Shown: positions 22,884-33,441 of the stretch, piece by piece
How positions within the stretch are numbered: position 1 is the stretch's first letter
Layout: every line of letters starts with the position of its first letter
Assembly: GCF_032452875.1 (NCBI RefSeq)
Contig: NC_083896.1
Location: forward strand, 1,426,001-1,490,000
Source of the DNA: Bos javanicus
Taxonomy: Eukaryota > Chordata > Mammalia > Artiodactyla > Bovidae
Direction of reading: 5' to 3'
DNA: 64,000 nt
Made by a program: the position numbers and the translations under genes
Notes under the pieces: generated by a model
What the model was told of the DNA's origin: nothing
Database searches by the model: none
What the model saw: the letters and a program-made list of their open reading frames with translations, nothing else

Positions 22884-23063
22884 ATGCGGCAGCTCAAGGG
22901 GAAGCCCAAGAAGGAGACGTCCCGGGACAAGAAGGAGCGGAAGCAGGCCATGCAGGAGGCGCGGCGGCAGATCACCACGGTGGTGCTGCCCACGCTGGCC
23001 GTGGTGGTGCTGCTCATCGTGGTGTTCGTGTACGTGGCCACGCGCCCTGCCAGCACCGAGTGA
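22884..23063 (+). CDS. SMCO4: SMCO4, small single-pass membrane protein
   Basis: A complete 59-residue protein starting MRQLKGKPKKETSRDKKERK and ending VYVATRPASTE. Residues 7-28 are strongly charged and could form a short helix or coiled coil; residues about 31-52 (TTVVLPTLAVVVLLIVVFVY) form one hydrophobic membrane segment; a seven-residue polar tail follows. The length equals the vertebrate SMCO4 (C11orf75) protein as I recall it, and the sequence agrees closely. The start codon has A at -3 and no competing upstream in-frame start. The whole coding region sits in one exon; earlier exons would be non-coding. The molecular function is not established. The next gene, DEUP1, converges on it from the right. 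Confidence 0.95.
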   Translation: MRQLKGKPKKETSRDKKERKQAMQEARRQITTVVLPTLAVVVLLIVVFVYVATRPASTE

Positions 23064-23144
23064 GGGCGCAGACGAGTGGCTTCCGTGCGCAGGGTTTCCT
23101 GAGCTCTGAGCAGGGGCCCCCTGTGTTCTCTGGTCTGTGACTTG

Positions 23145-23150
23145 ATTAAA
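23145..23150 (+). promoter_or_regulatory. ATTAAA poly(A) signal candidate for SMCO4
   Basis: First candidate signal, about 80 bases after the SMCO4 stop. It would give a very short 3' UTR. Confidence 0.5.
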
Positions 23151-23250
23151 GTTTCTCCACTTTTCTCGGGAAGGGAATAGGGAACGTTTTATCACTGAAT
23201 GTGCCATACACCTTACGGTCCACTTCATGTGCCTTTCAGACTTCAAAGCC

Positions 23251-23281
<31 letters not shown>

Positions 23282-23308
23282 TGTGTGTGTGTGGTGTGTG
23301 GTGTGTGT
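23251..23308. repeat. (GT)n microsatellite in the SMCO4 3' region
   Basis: GT run with GGGT and GGTGTG interruptions, about 190 bases after the stop codon. If the distal poly(A) signals are used it is transcribed within the 3' UTR. Confidence 0.95.
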
Positions 23309-23528
23309 TTCTCTCCTCTAATCAATATGTCGACAGCTTCACCTGGTGAGAGGAGGAATCTCTGGGTCACGGATCAGTTGGGATCAGTGCTTCTTACCCC
23401 ATCCCTGTCGCTTTGAACATGACTCTTTCCTACACGTGTTCACGATTTCCGAAGGGACTGTAATTCTTCTCTGTGCTTCATGTGATTTGAAATATATGTC
23501 GACTCAAAAGTGAAATATTTATTTTTTG

Positions 23529-23534
23529 AATAAA
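23529..23534 (+). promoter_or_regulatory. AATAAA poly(A) signal candidate
   Basis: Canonical hexamer about 465 bases after the SMCO4 stop, followed within 40 bases by T-rich GTTTGTCTTGTTTTG, a plausible downstream element. Confidence 0.5.
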
Positions 23535-23722
23535 GGAGGTAATAGCCTTAAACTGGACGTTTGTCTTGTTTTGCCAGGAGGTGGTCTTTGCTCTTCGGGG
23601 ACCACAAGAAGGTGTTGTCTGTCTGTGGGGGTGCTCCTCCTGGCTAGGCAGCGTCTCTCTGGCCTCCAGTCCCCTGGGCTTTGTCCACCTTGCCCTTCAT
23701 TCCCCACTGTGAATCACTTTCA

Positions 23723-23728
23723 ATAAAA
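23723..23728 (+). promoter_or_regulatory. AATAAA poly(A) signal candidate
   Basis: Canonical hexamer about 660 bases after the SMCO4 stop. Which of the three signals is used cannot be decided from sequence. Confidence 0.5.
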
Positions 23729-23739
23729 TCATGCTATTT

Positions 23740-24679
23740 GACTGGCTCATTTTAAGACTGAGAGAATCTCAAGAGGGCCAGAAAGGAGGCATTAATCGGT
23801 CTTTACAGTGAACTAAGAGTTGTCCACAAGCGCTTTAGACACCGGTGAGCAAAGAGCACCCCAGACCTGGACGTGGAGGTCCAGCTCAGGCTTTGTTCTG
23901 TCCTTCAGAAGGACCGGCAGGCACAGTCCAGTTGAGTTTTGGGTGCAGGCTGGAAGGGCTGCTTCATTGTATTCCACGGGCATCGTCTGCCACCCTGCCT
24001 GCTGGATGCAGCAGGCCCCTTTCTAAAGTCAGATGCGTGGCAGCTGTTCCAGGGGTGTCTGTTCCACGATCACTGCTGACTGGGGGAGGTTTGTGGGGAA
24101 AGGAGCACTTGTTTAATCTCGCGGGCTGCGTGACTCGCTCCCTGACTGTGAAGGCGTGTTCTGGCGACATGCAGCCTCTTGGAGCGAGTCTCTCAGAAGA
24201 CTAAGCAGCTGCTGGAAGGAAGGGCTCCAGCTGAAGCTCTGTGTGCCTCAGAGGGAGACCTGTGTCAGGGCCCTGGAAAAAGAGTTGCTGAAGTCTTTAT
24301 CAAGTGCAGAGGCTGCTGGCATCAAGTTCCTCTTAGGTTTCCCTTTTCCTCCCCTTTTCTGGTTGTCAAGGGAGCCTCGGAGCTTGTTGGTCTGGGGACA
24401 CTAGGAGGCAGTCGCCCCCAGGACACTCACTGGGGCAGGAGTCAGGGGCAGGGCCTCCCCCATGGCGGCCTCAGGCCAGGGCCTGCCAGGCTCCACGCCC
24501 ACCCAGAGTGGTCCTACAAAGCCCATGGAGGGCAGCCCGTCTGCTCCCAAAGGAAGCCAGGCTGTGCTGGGTCCTTGCCTGCCGCTCAGAGCTGGGGACG
24601 TCCCAACCCCTGGAGCTCGGTCTTCCCGTCTGTAAGAGGCAGTCCAGGCACTCTCTGGCAAGGGGCCTCTGGAGGAAAC
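23740..24679. other. Intergenic DNA, no gene supported
   Basis: A 185-codon plus-strand frame at 24179-24736 has no domain, biased GC-rich composition and overlapping frames on the other strand. No clear repeat seen. Confidence 0.4.
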
Positions 24680-25010
24680 AAGGGTTTAGAGCCAGCCAGG
24701 GTCTTTATGTTGGCTTTGCCACCAGAACCCCTCTGAGTCCACTTCCTCCTGTAAAAGTGGAGCTTATCTAGCCTCATAGGATTGCTGAGGGAGGAATCAA
24801 CTGAAATAGTGTATTTGTGATACCAAGTCTTAACGCCTGGGACCCAGTAGTTACTTGTAGTAATTGACAGCATTTGACATGTATATGTGTAATGCGGGTC
24901 ACATATATGTGCACATGTTATTTTCCATGTATTCACTGATTTCTCATACAGCCCTAGTAGGTAGGCACTGTTAGTGATTGATTTCACAGATGAGGAAACT
25001 GAGGTGCTGG
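24680..25010. mobile_element. Two MIR relics in opposite orientation
   Basis: 24680-24870 (+) contains a GCTTTGCCACCAG segment and CTTCCTCCTGTAAAAGTGGA. 24880-25010 (-) contains GATTTCACAGATGAGGAAAC and TGAGGTGCTGG. The second runs into a CHR-like scrap (GTTTGATCCCTGGTTGGGAA). Confidence 0.6.
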
Positions 25011-25171
25011 TTTGATCCCTGGTTGGGAAAGTAAGCTCACACACTCCTCGGGGCCCAAAAAACAAAACATAAAACAGAAGCAATATTGTGACAAACTCAA
25101 TAAAGACAAACATGGTCCACATAAAGTCCAGGCAATATGGCTCCAAAGTCTATCCTCTTCATTGTGAAGAT

Positions 25172-25172
25172 A

Positions 25173-25207
<35 letters not shown>

Positions 25208-25415
25208 TAGTTGCTCAGTTGTGTTCAACTCTGCAACCCCATGGACTGTAGTCCACCAGGCTCCTCTGTCCATGGGATTCTCCAGGTAAGAATACTGGAG
25301 TGGGTTGCCGTTTCCTCCTCCAGGGGATCTTCCCGATCCAAGGATTGAACCCACGTCTTTTGCGTCTCTCACATTGGCAGGCGGATTCTTTACTACTGCA
25401 TCACCGGGGGAGCCC
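25172..25415 (-). mobile_element. Bov-tA SINE with (GT)n tail inside its target duplication
   Basis: TGTGAAGAT at 25163-25171 and 25416-25424 brackets both the SINE body (25205-25415) and the GT run at 25174-25204. The GT run is therefore the expanded 3' tail of this reverse-oriented SINE, not an independent microsatellite. Confidence 0.9.
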
Positions 25416-25424
25416 TGTGAAGAT

Positions 25425-26462
25425 CTATTACCTCTTAATAAACACCAATTTCGTCCTCTCCACTCTCCCAGCCTAAAGCTTTCCTGCCCCAAACGTGTGG
25501 ACAGTCTTAATGCCATATTTGGACCAACAGGCTGTTGTGATGCAGCTTTATCCACTGAGTGTCTGATACCTGCTCAATCTCTCACCCTCATGGTGATGGA
25601 AGAGAAAACCTGTTCCACAGGCTCCTCGTGAAAGCGTCTTAGTGCTCGTGCTTAGGACATTCCTGGGGTGATGTGAGAAGAGTGTGAGGCTTCAGAAGCG
25701 AGGACTGAGTCCTCCCCTACCCACTTGCTACCAGGTTACCTCAGTCGTCCATGACGTGAGCTGCAGCTGCCCACTGCATCAGGCAGGGTCATGTTACTAC
25801 TGATGCAGAGGGTGTTGAGGGGATGCGTGGGAACGGAAAGGGGCATGACACTGGGCCTCAGACAGTAGATGCTCAGTAAACAGCCCTTTCCTTCCTTCTT
25901 GTCAGTGTGCTCAAACCCCAGGGGATGCCTGGAGGCCAGCCTCCCGGGCACCACACGTCACCCTGGCAACAGAGCCTCCAGGTACTTCTGGCTCTTCCGT
26001 TCACCCACTGCTTCCTTCTTTACTGTCCGTCCGGAGGCCTGGTGGACTGGTCCTGGGTTCTCAGTGGAGGCACTTACCAGGTGGGCTTGGTGAAAGTGGG
26101 CTGAGAATGGACTTCTGGAAGTGAACACAGCTTTGATGTGAGCCCTGTCCTGGCAGGAATGAAACGCCAATTTACTCGGGACTTGCTGGGTGGAACTGAA
26201 CAGTTCTCAGGGTAAACGGTACTCTCCTGTGGAGGCACTGGGTAATGATTTGAGACACAGCTTCTTAAATATGCCCAGTTATTCAACAGCTTCGAAGCCA
26301 AGTTGAATGGTTTATTAGGAGTTTCACAGAAAGTCGTGCTGTGGTTCTTCAGCAGGGTCTGGGGCTCTTGTTTTCGGAATCCTCATTTCTGAGCCTAAGG
26401 TTTCTCGAAGAGCAAATTCCAAAGGAGGAATCAGGTTAGAAACAGGAATAGAGGCCATTGTT
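25425..26462. other. Intergenic DNA, no gene seen
   Basis: Short overlapping frames without domains. No clear repeats recognised apart from general old-repeat texture. Confidence 0.35.
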
Positions 26463-26592
26463 AGGGACTTCCCTGGTGGTCCAGTGGTTAAGATTCCTTG
26501 CTTCCAGTGCAGGGGCCTTGGATTTGGTCCCTTTTCGGGGAACTAAGATCCCACATGCCACGTGGTGCAGCCAAAATAAACCCCCAAAGACC
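26463..26592 (+). mobile_element. CHR-type SINE fragment
   Basis: GGGACTTCCCTGGTGGTCCA, then CAGTGCAGGGGCCTTGGATT and an AAGATCCCACATGCC segment leading into an A-rich end. Confidence 0.75.
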
Positions 26593-27081
26593 ACTGTCGT
26601 TGGTTTGAAAGGTGTTACTGGATGTGTTTTAAGAAAGTTGTACCAAGATGTGTCTGTGTATCTGCTGGTTCTAAAGTCGCCCCTTTAATTCCTGCCCGGT
26701 TGGTTCAAAGATAGAGCGGCACTTGCCGTCTTCCCTCCTGCATCCTTCATGAGCCATCAGGAAGGAAACAGGAGGCGAGACTCATCTGTAAGATGGAGAT
26801 GGTTTTTAACACCTGCTTCAGGGTTGTTTAGGACGGTGAAAGAGATGGTTGTTGTCGTCCTTTCCCCGAAAGGATCTTAACATCATTATTTACTTGCTAG
26901 AGGCAGAGAAAGAAGGATATCTCTTGAAATTATGGCTCTTAGATTTCATTTTGGAAGTCTGCCATCACATACACGTGTGTGGATGTATGTGTTTGTGTGT
27001 GTGCATGAGTATGTTTATCTTTTATAGCTGCATATTAAAAATGCCCCCAATGCTTAGTCACCTGAAGATGTTTGTTTTGCT

Positions 27082-27305
27082 TCTTTTTTTTTAGATTTTT
27101 TTAATGCGGACCATTTTGAAAGTCTGTATCGAATTTGTTACAATATTGCTTCTGTTTTTTGTGTTTTGGACATTTTGGCTGTGAGGTCTGTGGGGTCTCA
27201 GCTCCCCGACCAGGGATCGAACCCCACCACTGCCGCCCCCCGGCCCCCAGCCCCGCCGGCACTGGAAGGCAGAGTCACAACCTTAGGACTTCCAGGGAAG
27301 TCCCT
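27082..27305 (-). mobile_element. CHR-type SINE
   Basis: T-rich start, then TTTGGCTGTGAGGTCTGTGG, CCCCGACCAGGGATCGAACC and the reversed head CCAGGGAAGTCCC. The middle has become C-rich (CCGCCCCCCGGCCCCCAGCC). Confidence 0.75.
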
Positions 27306-28189
27306 ATCTGCTTTACTTTGAATACTTTTTTTTAGGAACCAAGTTTAATTCTATGTTCTCTACAGTATTTGCCACAGACTTGCTTAAACATTAAAAACGA
27401 GATATAGAATCTTTGGATCAAGGAAATAGATGAGTAGCTTCCTCCGATCCTTCCGGAATATCTGTACTAGGTTGCGTAGGCGCTGGCGCGTACTCTGAAG
27501 TCCTGTCCCACCTGCTCCATGCTTCAAAGACCAGGGAGGCACAGTTGTGAACCTGTGTCCTGCCTCACACTCTGTTAGGCCTCTTTGTGTCTTGCAGTAG
27601 CCAGGCTATCCTCTGTTGTTCTGAGTATTTGCTCATTACTCTACAAGGCAAATGTTTCTGACTTCAGTGTATTCCAGCTGGGTCATCCGTATTATCTCCC
27701 CAGCTGCCAGGTCTGTGGAAAGGAGCCAGTCTTTTCAAAAAGCTTTTAATCTCCTGAGCTGTTGAGTAATAACTTCAGGAAGGTAGACCAGAGGGAACTT
27801 GGGCGCTCAGTGATGCCATGGTTAAGGGTCTATGCTTCCTTTGCTCACTTCCCCATTGTATAGAAGGCTGTCTGTCTTTGAACCCTCCCAGGAAGGAAAC
27901 CTCTCCAGCCTGTGACTGTTCCTTTTCTGATTGGAACAAAGCACAGCTAGCTACATGGATCACAGCCACTCTTTCAGAGAGCACAGTGAGCTTTCTGGGG
28001 TTAGGCCCAACTCCCAAGGCATCACCTTCTTTGGACTGGAACAAATTAAGAAGTCCATGATGAGCTCCTCCTGCAAGGCCCTCCACCTGGAGTTACGTCT
28101 ACCTCTAACTGTATTACAGCTTCCTTGAAGGTCTTACCACCTAGTTCCTTCACCTAGATTCTCCAGAGACATTGCAATGCCCTGCCAGG
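27306..28189. other. Intergenic DNA, no gene seen
   Basis: Non-coding. Frames of 80-103 codons at 27775-28128 overlap on both strands and have no domain. Confidence 0.35.
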
Positions 28190-29760
28190 TTTGGTTTTCA
28201 AAGATGTAGTAATATCCACAAAAGACATATTTAAAGCCAAAGTATATTAAAGACCGACAAGTAAAAAGATGGAAAAAATACATGTCAACAGATTGAACAA
28301 AAGCCATGGTGGTAATTTTAACATTAGCAAAACAGTTACAAGATCATATGCTGTAAGGGGCAAAGAGTGTCATATATTATTAGTAACAAATGGTATTATG
28401 ATCATGGATATGTATGTTGCTGCCCATATAGCATCAAAATATATAAAGCAAGTGACTACAATCGACTAGAAAGAGATCAACAGTTTTAGTTGGAGATTTT
28501 AAGTGGATAGATAAAAAGCTGAAGAAACAAAGATACAGATTTGAATTACAATATTAACAAACTTAATCTAGTAGATAAATATAGAGCTTTTCATCCGAGA
28601 GAGAATAAACAGTTTTTAAGAGCACGCATGGGACAGAAATAAGAATTAGCTTAAAAATTTTCAAATTCAATGAAAAAGAGACTCAGAAATTCAAGAATTA
28701 TAACAATTTAAAGCAAGATTAAACACAAAGAAGACCACACTTAGACATCTCAAGCTCAGATTTGTAAATAAGGTAGCTGTTGAAAGGTAAGAGAGTATAA
28801 AATTTTTTTTGAATGATCATAGCACATATATAAACAAAGGAAACAGTCATATATAGGAAGTTATTTTAAAACATCAGTGGAAAGACCACGTGTCATGTAA
28901 AATATGATGAAGAAAGCAAGACCCAACAGCTGTCATGTCTGTAAATGTAAATGGTCTTTAATGATACACTTAAAGAAAAAGACTCGAACTGGATTGTAAG
29001 GAAAATCCAAGTATATGCTATATAAAAAAAGATACACCTTGAAGTGATTCAGAACACCTGATGGGCAAAAAGTATGATGTATCAATGATACACGTGGAAA
29101 TAATGCCATTCAAGGAGTGCTGAGAAGAACATTTACAGCTTTAAATACTTATATCTATAATCATGAAAAAATGACATTGTCAGAGAAACAAAACGGAGGC
29201 AGTGTTTACAACCTCACTGTTCCAGGTGTATGGTAGCGAAAACCTAAGAGAAAGGACACATGGTGATGAAGTGTATAATTGACAATGAAGATACAAAATT
29301 ATAGACATGTATAAAATCACATCTTCCTCATCAAAAATTACAGGAACTACAAAGGGTGGTAGAAGCCTTTAGTATTAATAAGTGGAGAATGGTGAATTAG
29401 TTCACCATTTTCAGCTCATGACAGGGCAAGTAAATAAAAAATAAGGATTAGAAGACCCAAACCACACAAGTAAAGTAAAAGTAAAGCGTCATATCTGACT
29501 CTTTGTGACCCCGTGGACTGTAGCCAGCAGGCTCCTCTGTCCATGGGATTTTCCAGGCAAGAGTACTGGAGTGGGTTGCCATTTCCTTCTCCAAGGGATC
29601 TTCCCGACCCAGGGATCGAATCCTGGTCTCCAGCATTGCAGACAGACGCTTTACCATCTGAGCCACCAGGGAAGCCCAAACCACGTAATAAAATATAAAT
29701 AAATCTGACTTATATCAAATTCTGTCTCTAAAAACAGAGGCTGCCTTTTCAAGTTCCAGA
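28190..29760 (+). mobile_element. Old, decayed L1 LINE
   Basis: A-rich strand with no long frame. TATGTTGCTGCCCATATAGC followed by ATCAAAATATATAAAGCAAG and a GGAGATTTTAAGTGG segment resemble the ORF2 endonuclease part of an ancient L1 (or half-L1). A younger Bov-tA splits it near 29.5 kb. Confidence 0.6.
29466..29674 (-). mobile_element. Bov-tA SINE with target duplication
   Basis: CCCAAACCAC at 29456-29465 recurs exactly at 29675-29684. The body ends with GAGCCACCAGGGAAG. It lies within old L1 DNA. Confidence 0.94.
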
Positions 29761-30245
29761 AACATTTACAAAATTTATGTATGTTTGTCTGCTTCCTGTA
29801 AATGATGAGCTCTGAAATGAGAAGGTGACCAGTAAACAGTTCTGAACAAATGGAAGAACAGAGTGCACAAGAGGGAAAAATATAAACGGTCGATAAGGCC
29901 ACGAGGGGAAAGGCGTATCTTTATAAACAGAGGTATTCCTGTTCAAATAATAAAAGAATACTGTTTTACCTGTCAAACTGGCAAAACACAAAAGATAACA
30001 TGCTCTAAATCCTTGCTTTGTATATATAAATGCATACCCAGATACTGTGTCAACTCTGCGAAATGTCAAGCAGAACAGATAACACGGATGGTTCTTCCCT
30101 GTTCCTGATCCTCTCATGCAAGTATCCAAGGTGAGCCCTGCCCCCGTGGAGACGTACTGGCTGCATTAGGTCCGGTTCTCACTGTCCCTTTCCTTCATCA
30201 GGGGGCCCCAGGCAGGACGGCGTGTTCCCCCGTAGGCTCACAGCT
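29761..30245. other. AT-rich DNA, possibly more old L1
   Basis: No gene. TTTACCTGTCAAACTGGCAA-type words hint at old LINE 3' sequence, but I cannot confirm a family. Confidence 0.3.
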
Positions 30246-30472
30246 GCGGGTGTGTGTGCTTAGCTGCTGTCGTGTCTGACTCTTTGTGACCCCATGGGCT
30301 GTAGCCCACCCGTTTCCTCTGTCCATGGGATTCTCCAGGCAAGAACACTGGAGCAGGTTGCCATTTTCTATTGCAGGGGATCTTCCCAACCCTGGGACTG
30401 AACCTGAGTCTCCTGTGTCTCCTGCACTGCAGGTGGATTCTTTGCCTGCTGAGCCACTGGGGAAGCCCAGGC
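30246..30472 (-). mobile_element. Bov-tA SINE
   Basis: Starts with a short GT tail, then the Bov-A body and TGCTGAGCCACTGGGGAAGC. Typical full-length copy. Confidence 0.92.
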
Positions 30473-31087
30473 CCTCCGCTGGGGACCACCCGTATCTGAA
30501 GAGCCCCCAGGAACTCCCTGCTGAGCTGCCCTCGCCCAGCACGTGGAGTCTGGAGCTCTGCCCCAAGGGAGTGTGTCCCCTGTGCTGGCATTTAGCCTAG
30601 TACTGACATGTCAGGCTGCTACATGGAACTCAGAGCACATTTTCACAAAGCAATAAAGGTGCGTATTTGACGGTCAGATTTCCAGACCACCCCACAAAAA
30701 AACTATTTGAATTTCAGAAACTTAGAGCCAAAAGACCCATCTATAGAAATTACTGGTTCAATCTCCTGCCTCCTCCTGGAACACCCTGATCCATTCTGAT
30801 GAAGTATCTACGATTAGGAGAGCGTACAGCTGGGGAGGATGGGACTCCAATCCTGGGATAATATTGACAAAACAAAAAGCAGGAGAAAAAGGATTTTGAA
30901 GAAGATACTACATCCAAATACTTCCTCCTTCAAGTTAGGCTTAGGATTTGACTTCCCGCCTTCTAGCCTAACCATCTTCGGTGAAGAGAACTAATCTCAG
31001 CTATATCTAGAATGATCATTTGAGTCCATGTTCTTGACATAACTATGGGGCTGGAGGCCAAGAATGATGACAAACCAAGACAGCAAT

Positions 31088-31122
<35 letters not shown>

Positions 31123-31576
31123 GATGACAAACCCAGATGTCATGTTAAACCCTTCCTGCCATTTTAATTCCTCATGTGTTGGCAGATGATGATGATTTAA
31201 ATGAAGACCTCTGGTTACTGATGGTGAGTCAAACACATGCTCTCTCCTGATGTTAAGACAACAGTGAAGGAAAAAAAGAACTTCATCCCAGGATGAAGAC
31301 AAAGTGAGCAGCTTTTCCCCTCTGCTATATCTAGCACCCAGAACATGTCAAGAAAGGTCATAACCTTAAGATGGAAAAGTAAAGTGTCTTATCCACGTAA
31401 TTTAATAGACCTGGGAGAAAAGACCTAAGGACACGAATGTTGTCAAAGGGTGATCAACTTGGGATTAACCTTCAGTAGAGCCCTTGGTCGGTAAGCTCCA
31501 CGAAGCCTCACCCATGAACACAGAGCTTTCTAGCACCCTACCCTGAAATGCAATCAGCTAAGGATTGCAATGCATT
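30473..31576. other. Non-coding DNA, partly resembling 32.3-32.5 kb
   Basis: No gene. The stretch around 30880-30970 resembles 32310-32420 in order and wording (see findings), suggesting an old unclassified repeat. The CA run is listed separately. Confidence 0.35.
31090..31119. repeat. (CA)n flanked by an exact 12-bp direct repeat
   Basis: TGATGACAAACC occurs at 31065-31076 and 31122-31133 on either side of a 13-base AT-rich lead and the CA run. This looks like a target-site duplication around a minimal retroposed tail. Confidence 0.85.
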
Positions 31577-31695
31577 TTTTTCCCCAGCTGTGCCTCATGA
31601 CTTGAGGAAATCTTAGCTCCCTGACCAGGGATTGAACCTGGGCCACAGCAGTGAAAGCACCGAGTCCCAACCACTGGACTGTCAGGGAATTCCCC
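31577..31695 (-). mobile_element. CHR-type SINE fragment
   Basis: Shows CCCCAGCTGTGCCTCATGAC, CCCTGACCAGGGATTGAACC and the reversed head GTCAGGGAATTCCCC. Confidence 0.75.
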
Positions 31696-31826
31696 ACAAT
31701 ACAATTTTTTTAAAGAGAGGCCAATATAAATAATTACAGTGTGATACAAAGGAAACTGAGACCACAGTGAATGAACAATGATTATTGGAGCAAAGATTTT
31801 CTAATAGGAATGTGAATATAGATACT

Positions 31827-32042
31827 TTGTGCATGCATGCATGCTCAATTGCGTCTGACTCTTTGGAACCCCATGGGCTGTATGTAGCCTGCCAGGCTCC
31901 TCTTTCTATGGAATTTTCCCAGGAACCCTGCTGGAGTGGGTTGTCATTTCCTCCTCTAGGGGATCTTCCCAACCCAGGGATAGAACTTCTGTCTCCTACA
32001 TTGGCAGGCTGGTTCTTTACCACTGAGCTACCTGGGAAGCCC
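31827..32042 (-). mobile_element. Bov-tA SINE
   Basis: Preceded by a GCATGCATGC tail; ends TACCTGGGAAGCCC. AGATACTTT (31820) and AGATGCTTT (32047) may be an aged target duplication. Confidence 0.9.
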
Positions 32043-32619
32043 TCACAGATGCTTTAATGGTGTTAATTGTGTGTGTGTGCCGCACAGTGGACAAAACTGA
32101 GATTGAAATGGAAAGACTGAGAAAGTGAACCCCAGTCTATGCAATTCAAACAAAACTCCTGTTTAAAGAATGATCATATTTACATGACCCACACCAGCGT
32201 TGAATAAAACACACTCTTGTGTCCATGATGCAGTGAAAATCCAGGAGGTAGGAAAACAGGGGCAGCATATACCTGGAGAAGGTGAACGCGTGATACTGAT
32301 ATGAAAGCAATGATAAGAGAAAGAGGATTTTGAAGATTCTAAAACCAGAGGGGTTACATATTTGCTGCTCTTATCCCCTTCAGGTTAGCTTTGGGAATGG
32401 ACACTTGCCATCTAGAAAAGCACTGCCGTAATTATAAGAGCTAATGAAGACACATTTTAAGACCTCTAATTGTGTCCAGATCTGTCTGCAGTTTTAACAT
32501 CTAAGATGCCACTGAATGAACGTGTAGTGTTTCTTGTTGTTTGCATTTAGCTGTATGAACTACAACAGCCTGTGGGCCAAATTCAGCCTACCACCTGTTT
32601 TTGAACAGATGGACAGCTA
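32043..32619. other. Non-coding DNA
   Basis: No gene. The part at about 32310-32420 resembles 30880-30970. Confidence 0.35.
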
Positions 32620-33441
32620 AGAATAGCTACTTTTTAAAAATTGAGCCTTTTATTTTGAGATTATGTCAGATCCAATGCAGTTGTGAGCAGTAATGCAGAG
32701 CAATCCTGTGTTCCCTCTACCTCACCCTCCCTGGGATTGACTTCAGACCCGGAGAACAAGGACCTAGCTCAACTGGGATACTGACATTGCCATGGTCCAG
32801 ATGCAGAACAGAGACCAAAGGATGCTCTGTCCCCTTTTAGCGACTCCCACTTCCCTCTCGCCCTCACTGCCTCCACTGTCCCATAGCAACCGCTAACCGG
32901 GTCTCCATTTCTATGATCCTGTCACATCTATTTGTTATTTTTTTATATAACAAAAATGTAGCCATTTGTGGTTAACTTTTCTGCTCAGCATAATTCTTTG
33001 GAGTGTCCTCCAGGTTGTGTTTGAATCAATTGTTGGCTCGTTTTTTAATTGCTGAGTGGTTATTTCATGATATAGATGTACCCTGCACCCGCTCTCCCAT
33101 TTTAAATTATTCACATGTTGAAGGACATCTGTGTTGTTTCCAGTTTGGGGCTGTTATAGATAAGGCTGCTATGCACATTCGTGTATAGCTCTTTGTGTGA
33201 GAATATAAGTCCTTCTCTGGGATAAACACCAAAGAGTGCAATTGCTGGATCATATGGTGGCTGCCAAACTCTTCTCCAGAGTCGCAGTCCCACTTTATAT
33301 TCCTACCAGCAATGTGATCCAGTTTCTGTGTGTTCTTGCCAGCATTTTGTGTCATCGCTGTTTTAAAATTCTACCTATTCTGATAGATCTGTAGTGATAT
33401 CTTATTGTGATTTTAATTTGCATTTCCCTAATGACTAATCA

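Noticed and set aside
22620..23246. A 208-codon minus-strand frame across the SMCO4 coding exon
   Set aside because: It is an antisense shadow of the GC-rich SMCO4 exon, has low-complexity His/Leu/Gly content and no domain.
24179..24736. A 185-codon plus-strand frame
   Set aside because: No recognisable domain, no splice context, overlapping open frames on the other strand, and composition typical of chance frames in GC-rich DNA.
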